DNA of 64,000 nucleotides from Marasmius tenuissimus (lineage: Eukaryota; Basidiomycota; Agaricomycetes; Agaricales; Marasmiaceae): NCBI GenBank assembly GCA_029532415.1, contig JAQOTA010000050.1, positions 4,526,001 through 4,590,000 of the forward strand. Direction: 5' to 3'. The notes beneath the pieces were generated by a model, which was given only the letters and a program-made list of their open reading frames with translations, had not been told where the DNA came from and did no database searches. The position numbers and the translations under genes were made by a program. Positions 58,528 to 64,000 of this stretch are shown here, piece after piece (position 1 is the stretch's first letter; the number at the start of each line of letters is the position of its first letter).

Positions 58528-58748
58528 ATGTATATCAAAGATCTGTATCTTCTAGGAATATTGACCGTGTGTATTCTCAGACCTCAATATGTACATATCC
58601 GTATTCTTGCCATGTCTGTAGTGCCAACCTGCTCGTCGAGAGACCGTGACAGTTGTGGCACAAAATGATCGCAGAATTGGACGCGGGTGTGTCAAAGCTG
58701 CACCTCTACAAATGACCACCATCGTCCTCCTCTAAGTCATTCTTCCTC

Positions 58749-59947
58749 ATGCCCCCCACTCGAACCAAGTCGACTCGCCCAGCATCCGGTATAAGAGCGA
58801 AACGCTCCCAATGGAAAGCGTCTCTGAAGACGTGGACGGTGGACCCTGACTATCGCGTCCCTGGCGGGAGTGACAACCCGGATGTGGTGAGTCATTTTCA
58901 ACCAGGCGGCGCCTGCCAATTCTTCCTCTCGTCGCTGACCCCAGTAATCGACATAGATCTGCACAAAAACGCAAGCCAAGACAGTCTACGGCCTAGACGA
59001 GCATGACCTGGCCACGATACCTCACCAAACACAAGAGAACTCGTCGCGGAAGATATACCCCTTGAAGGAGGTCGAATACCTTTCGACTCTCAAGAAACAG
59101 GCCCTCAACTGTGAAGGAGATAGCGACGGAGAATCTGATGATGAGAAAGTGAAGGCCACACAAAGTAGTCAATCACCAAAAAAGCGGAAAAAGGCCCCAG
59201 AATTCGTTCCAAGCTGGAGAGACCATGCGTTCTTCCCACAACCGCCTCCAATGATTCTCAAAGGACCGTATAAAGTTATCTGCAGGCCGGAAATGCCAGA
59301 CCCTAAGGAAATTGAATGGAGGTTGGGGAAGATAATTGGGCCAATTAGCGTGTCGGACGCCTGCCGACTGTATGTGGTACGTCGAGAAAACCATCTTTTT
59401 GAGGGCTCTTGACAAATGGTATCTCATTCATTGTAGCTCAGACCTGAGGACATCCAAGACCTTGTTCAGAACTCCATGTGGATCGACTCCGCATCTGCCG
59501 CAAAACGGGCCCTCTCACTTCATGGAGGGTATTCTGCCCATCGGAACCTGTGCGTGCTCCCGCAAATGCCACTAACTTGCCACATGTCCTGACGACCCAA
59601 ACCGACATCTCTTTCTTTCTAGCGTCAAACGAACTCGCAGGAAAGAGGAGGCTCGCTTGGAACGCGAGGGGAAAGATCGAAGCGACTTTGAGTGGTCTCC
59701 CATCGTACAAGAACAGTTGGACTGGAAGAATCGTGACAACACCAGCGAAATTCCCAGATGGCGGATGCCAGAAGAGTCTGATGGGCCGCGGAAAATCAAC
59801 CGAGTTGCTGTCCTGTATCCAATCCAGAAATACCAGGTTGGAACGACCCTCAAGTGGTATCCTCGTGGGTTCTTCTTGCTTCATCTTTGTGTCCGAAGCA
59901 CCGTCTCTGACCCATTTATGGTATTTACAGCCCGGAACGACTTTTGA
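58749..59947 (+). CDS. hypothetical protein with XPA-C-like motif, tandem copy 2
   Basis: Paralog of the preceding gene. It starts MPPTRTKSTRPASGIRAKRS and reads WTVDPDYRVPGGSDNPDV, then ICTKTQAKTVYGLDEHDLAT and KIYPLKEVEYLSTLKKQAL, the same XPA-C-like motif. A basic stretch (SPKKRKKAPEF) looks like a nuclear signal. Then YKVICRPEMPDPKEIEWRLG, LRPEDIQDLVQNSMWIDSAS, ALSLHGGYSAHRN, a charged helix RKEEARLEREGKDRSDFEWS and NRVAVLYPIQKYQV, ending WYPPRNDF. All five introns keep frame. The conserved blocks shared with copy 1 (W-I-D, LHGG, FEWSP, RVAVLYPI) mark the working parts of the family. Confidence 0.75.
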
Positions 59948-60181
59948 GTGAGGGTATGGTTCTTCGTGGAACATTGCGCCACATTGTACCATTACTGGAC
60001 TCTAATTGGTCCCGTTTTGGTGTTGTTAAAATCGTCGTTTTAATTATTGATCACTAACTCAATTGTATTGCTGAATGTTCGTTGCTCTTACAATCTTGTA
60101 TCACTGTATTCGAATGTCCGTCCAGAGACATAATTTGGAATACTTGGATCAGTAAACATAGCGGAAGTGCTGGATAAACTG

Positions 60182-63060
60182 TCAGTTTTCTCGACGGGCA
60201 TCGGGTCGGCCAAGGTTGGAAACTCGGACCTTGTTTTCGTATTCTGTCTTGTCCTGCATCCCAGCTTCCCTACTGGCAGGTTCGTCCGGGGGTCCGTAAA
60301 CTTTGTTCCGCTTATTATTGAACATCACCAAACTTATATCGATCAGTAGGATTGAGATGCGTGATGATGGTAGCTACGTACTATGCCAGGAGGATGAGTT
60401 GGCAACCTAACTTGATGGAATACCCGGCGAGTAATCCAGCCATGGCAGTGGGGAATCTTGGTGCCTCGCTTTGCTTGACGACGAAGGGGCCCTTCAAGCA
60501 TTGCACCACGATTAGCCCGCTGATATCTTTCATCTAGGGTAAGCAACTCACCGCGAAATTGCCCCAACAATAAGCCGTAAATACGACCGCATTGGCGACT
60601 GTCTTATGAGTGTAACCACCTGTAAACGGTCGTTTGTGAGAAATACCCAAGCAGATAACTTCAAGTTGCACGCTCATCAACCACTGACCCATGTTCGACG
60701 AGACCATAACCAGACTGGCGGCAAACCCGACCGACTGACAGTTTGTGAACCAAAATGCTACCAGCCGCATCCACTTCTTGTCCTCCGGCAGATAGCCTGT
60801 GCATGCAGCGGCCACTGTACAGATTATGTTCGCTCCTGTGGAGGTTATCAAACGAGCTGCGGGTGTTTAAGAACATATCGGTGACTCAGCGACGTGTTGC
60901 TTACTGTTTTCAAACTTCATAGTGATAGCACCACCGATAAACAAGGCCAAGATCTGGACGATGTCACCAACACTTTTCAGGACAGTCGTCTTCGTCGTAC
61001 TAAAGCCCATGTCCTGCGAGCACGCCGTCAGGATCGTCCATTTACACGAGATAACGTTACGTGAAAAGACTTGCGTTGATAATTTGCGTCGAAAAGGAGC
61101 TAGGAGACAGAGGTTTCAGTAAGTCGGTCCCGGAGTGTTTGCCATGGGGACTCACCTCAAGACACCGTTTGGTATGGCCGCGGCGAAGACAGAGACGAAG
61201 AGAATGTGGATTTTGATATCACGCGCTGAGATATACTACCATTTGAGTATCATCAGGATATCGACTGGGTTCTTCGCCTACCTGCAACCCAGACTTGCTC
61301 CTTCCGGAAATGCTTGTTCTTGATACCCGTCTGGTTCGATGAGACCCGTTTGACGCAGAGGATGCGGTCCTGTTCGCTCAAGAACCACGCGTTAGCGGGC
61401 GAGTCCGCCAGAGCGAACCAAACGATGAATCCCCAGATAATAGTAACGCCCCCGAGCTATTGGAGTATCAGGCCAAACACCAACGCCGCGACCTCGAGTT
61501 CATACTATATAGAAGCTGGGATCGTGGGGTTGAGAAGGACTGAATCTACACAAAAGGGGCGAGAGAGCTCACATATACTGCCATTTCGCGGGCCCTGGAA
61601 CTGTATCGCTTATCGAGGATATTCCAGCTACGCTGAAGCGTTAGAGGCCTGTTGAAAGAGACACCCTATAAGAACCTTACTGGACATGTAGGAGCCAATG
61701 ATCCCTCCCCAACCCAATCCAGAATACCCTAGTAGACAAAGGGTTCAGCCACGCATACAACTTTCGAGCAGAGCTCACCAACATATGAACTGCCGAAGCG
61801 GGATTTCGTGGCGAGTGTACCAAAACCCGCTGTAAAGTCACGCTAATGAGCTCACGAAATAGACTGATAACTCTCCTCACGTCATGAGTGTCTGCCCTGG
61901 AGTAATACACGCTTCAAATATCCCGAGCAAAACTAGAGTCATTCCGATCAACCACAAAAAGCCTCAAGTCGAATGGATTCAGACTACTCACAGCGATTGA
62001 CCACTGTACCTTCAAGTCAGATCGTGTATGGAGTTGTGCAAAACAGGAAAACTCACTCGCTGTTGCGAAGCTTGTGCATTGAGCTGAGATGGAGATCTTA
62101 GCAAACACAGTGTGTGTAGGGGTTATGGGTCCGTCACATACTCATCGTGACGACGATGATTCCCCAACATACTGAAAGCGACATTCAAAACGAATTCGAG
62201 GCTTCGTGGATTCCAAGTACGCACCAATTGAGACAGCCATGATGCGCTGCGCTGGGTAACGCCCGATGAGATATGATGCCGGGTATTGCGCGACAAAATA
62301 TCCCTGGGATGTGGTCAGCTGAACAACCATGGGTTCCCGAGCGACTTACAGCATAGACGACTACAGACCAATAGAGACAAGTGATGGTTTACGATGAACG
62401 AGGACAACGACCTACCTCCAGCCAACCAGCTGAACTGAGTTCCCGTCAGATTAAGAGCTTCTCGAAAACCGAAAAGGTTTGCATAATTGACTGGTAGGTT
62501 TAGATATGATTAGTACAGGATCTGCGATATGGCGATGTAAACGACTGACGGGCAGTCTTGTCGAGGAACTGCAAGGTTTGGGTAATCTGGAATCAAGAGT
62601 TTTTACTTGAGCTCGGAAAGGCGACAAAGAAATCCTACGACAAAGATGGGCAAGACGAGCAGATCTATTTTCCATCGAAGTCTCTGCCTCAAACAACGTC
62701 AGGCTATTCGGAGCTCAAGACATCAGTCATCACTGAGCTCACGCGATTCTAACCTCCCGACATTGGTGATCAATGGGCAAACTTCCTAAGAATCTTGAAC
62801 GTTACTGACCTGCTCGTTTGTGATATCTATCTCAAGACCCTGCTGATATTCGCGATAACCAACGTCTGCGTCCTCCTGCAACGATCTTGAATCGGAGATG
62901 AAAATCGCAGACTGACTCGGAAGCACACCTCCCGTATCCCTTCGAGAGGGTTTTCGCGGGCCGCAAATCGTTGCGCCAAGGGCTTGTCTGTAATAGACAA
63001 GTCCACCGAGGTTGAGGTAGAAGAGCTCCTGCGTCTCGCAGATTGCGGTACGTCGGACAT
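60182..63060 (-). CDS. Dal5/allantoate permease-type MFS transporter
   Basis: Anion:cation symporter branch of the major facilitator family, to which yeast allantoate and vitamin permeases belong. It is split into many short exons. Start MSDVPQSARRRSSSTSTSVD, then EDADVGYREYQQGLEID, RLRWKIDLLVLPIFVVGFL, NYANLFGFREALNLTGTQF, GYFVAQYPASYLIGRYPAQR, CWGIIVVTM, LGIFEACITPGQTLM, GFWYTRHEIPLRQFICW, GYSGLGWGGIIGSYMSS, WGFIVWFALADSPANAWFLS, VSSNQTGIKNKHFRKEQVWV, GYTHKTVANAVVFTAYCWGN and KQSEAPRFPTAMAGLLAGYS. The end is MFNNKRNKVYGPPDEPASRE through VRVSNLGRPDARREN, with the stop at 60182-60184. The order is typical of Dal5 homologs. Borders of several middle exons, near 61.9-62.1 and 62.5-62.8 kb, remain approximate. 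Confidence 0.85.
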
Positions 63061-64000
63061 CGTAGGAGAGTGAGAAGGGACACGGGGCTCCTCAAGGCTT
63101 CAGCGCTCTGCCCCCTGTGAGAGCAAAGATAGGACACGTGGTCATCTGTGTTCTATTCTTGAAGGTGAACGATCTGCAGCAGCTACTGATGAGTTGTGCT
63201 AGAGCTTTCGCTGAGGTCAAAGCCATGATTATGGTCATGGAGAATGGTCGAAGCAGTAGAAGCCTGCGTTCGTCAAGGATCGGCAATATCCGAGCCATCA
63301 GTTCCATTCGCGTGGCATACTTATTAGCGCTGCCGCCGGTCGAAGTCTTTGTCGCTTCTCGCTCTTGTCAGCAAACCATGACCAGAACAATACTGGGTTT
63401 TGCATAATAGCGTGAACACGCGATTTTTTTATTTCACGTCGGGCTCCTCGGAGCGCTCATACTGCCGGTGGGGCGGTATGGACTGCCGTTGGTTTGAGAG
63501 ACCTGCAAGATTGTGCTTCGAGCGAGCTTTCTGACTTCTATCCACAATACTGACTCCAGGCAAGCCTGAACCAGTTGAGACATCCCAGAAGAGGATAAAT
63601 AATCATACCTGTGGGCTTCAATGGTACACATTCCAGTCAGAGAAGGTCAAAGCCACTGCGGGATATCCCGACGGAGGTCAAATGTCCATGTTGCCACAGC
63701 GGCTGGAGGTGTCGGACCGGGTCACGTACACGGCCAGGACTGAATGATATGTGACGTATACGTCCTGGTTTTTATTCCGGGCCTGTCGTTATGATATGCG
63801 CCAGCTATTGGCCGAACATACCCAGAATAAATTGGGCAGAGCTCCGGACCATACGTTCCCTGTGGCCTGGCCCGGATAGTTTTGTCATGTCCGTGTCGTG
63901 TGTTGCCCATATTGTCCCAATATCTGCCATGTATCGCTACAATATCCAGTGAACTGAAAAGGCCCGCGAGGCTCATAAAGCCTTTTCCGATGGCAGCAAT
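63061..64000. other. right-edge intergenic sequence
   Basis: Promoter side of the Dal5-type permease and beyond. A 96-codon plus-strand frame at 63.1-63.4 kb matches nothing I know. No other feature supported. Confidence 0.4.

Overview
This window comes from a mushroom-type basidiomycete (Agaricomycete). Genes are intron-dense, with introns of about 50 bases. The families fit that group: DUF4470/MYND proteins, PaaI-like hotdog thioesterases, kinase-like proteins and Dal5-type permeases. I assembled splice models by hand from GT/AG sites, reading-frame continuity and family motifs. I count 28 protein-coding loci plus one broken copy. I recognised no rRNA, tRNA or CRISPR array, and no autonomous transposon.

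Left third (0-30 kb), mostly housekeeping: a Zn2Cys6 regulator whose DNA-binding exons include a 6-nt micro-exon; a TB2/DP1/HVA22 membrane-shaping protein; MUS81; an NmrA-like reductase beside an Old Yellow Enzyme; a KHA1-type K+/H+ antiporter; BUD31; a kinase-like protein with a GC-AG intron; an Atg22-family protein; two tandem hotdog thioesterases; an AlkB-like dioxygenase; and an AYR1-like short-chain dehydrogenase.

Middle (30-49 kb): a copper amine oxidase whose cofactor tyrosine lies in an 11-nt micro-exon, SAP18 with an RGG/RS tail, an MFS sugar transporter, a cysteine-rich hypothetical protein, a glutathione S-transferase and a third hotdog thioesterase. Next comes the most interesting locus. 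Two UstYa (DUF3328) proteins with paired HxxHC motifs (43.3-46.1 kb) lie divergent to a 17-exon secreted repeat protein (47.2-49.2 kb). That protein has a signal peptide and 15 repeats built on D-x-x-N-x-x-W-x-I/V. The repeats are separated by KR/RR or single-R sites, with essentially one repeat per exon. This is the layout of a Kex2-processed, UstYa-modified fungal RiPP (dikaritin-like) pathway, but with a Trp-x-Ile core that I do not recognise.

Right third (49-64 kb): a large DUF4470/MYND protein, a fold-back element, a frameshifted fourth hotdog copy, an FMN-dependent alpha-hydroxy-acid oxidase with an in-frame stop near its start, a tandem pair of paralogous hypothetical proteins with an XPA-C-like motif, and a Dal5/allantoate-type MFS permease.

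How the genes may work together: the precursor and both UstYa genes are proposed as one biosynthetic unit. The glutathione S-transferase, hotdog copy C and the FMN oxidase are near enough to be candidate accessories, but nothing in the sequence proves it. The NmrA-like reductase and Old Yellow Enzyme may be a second small metabolic pair.
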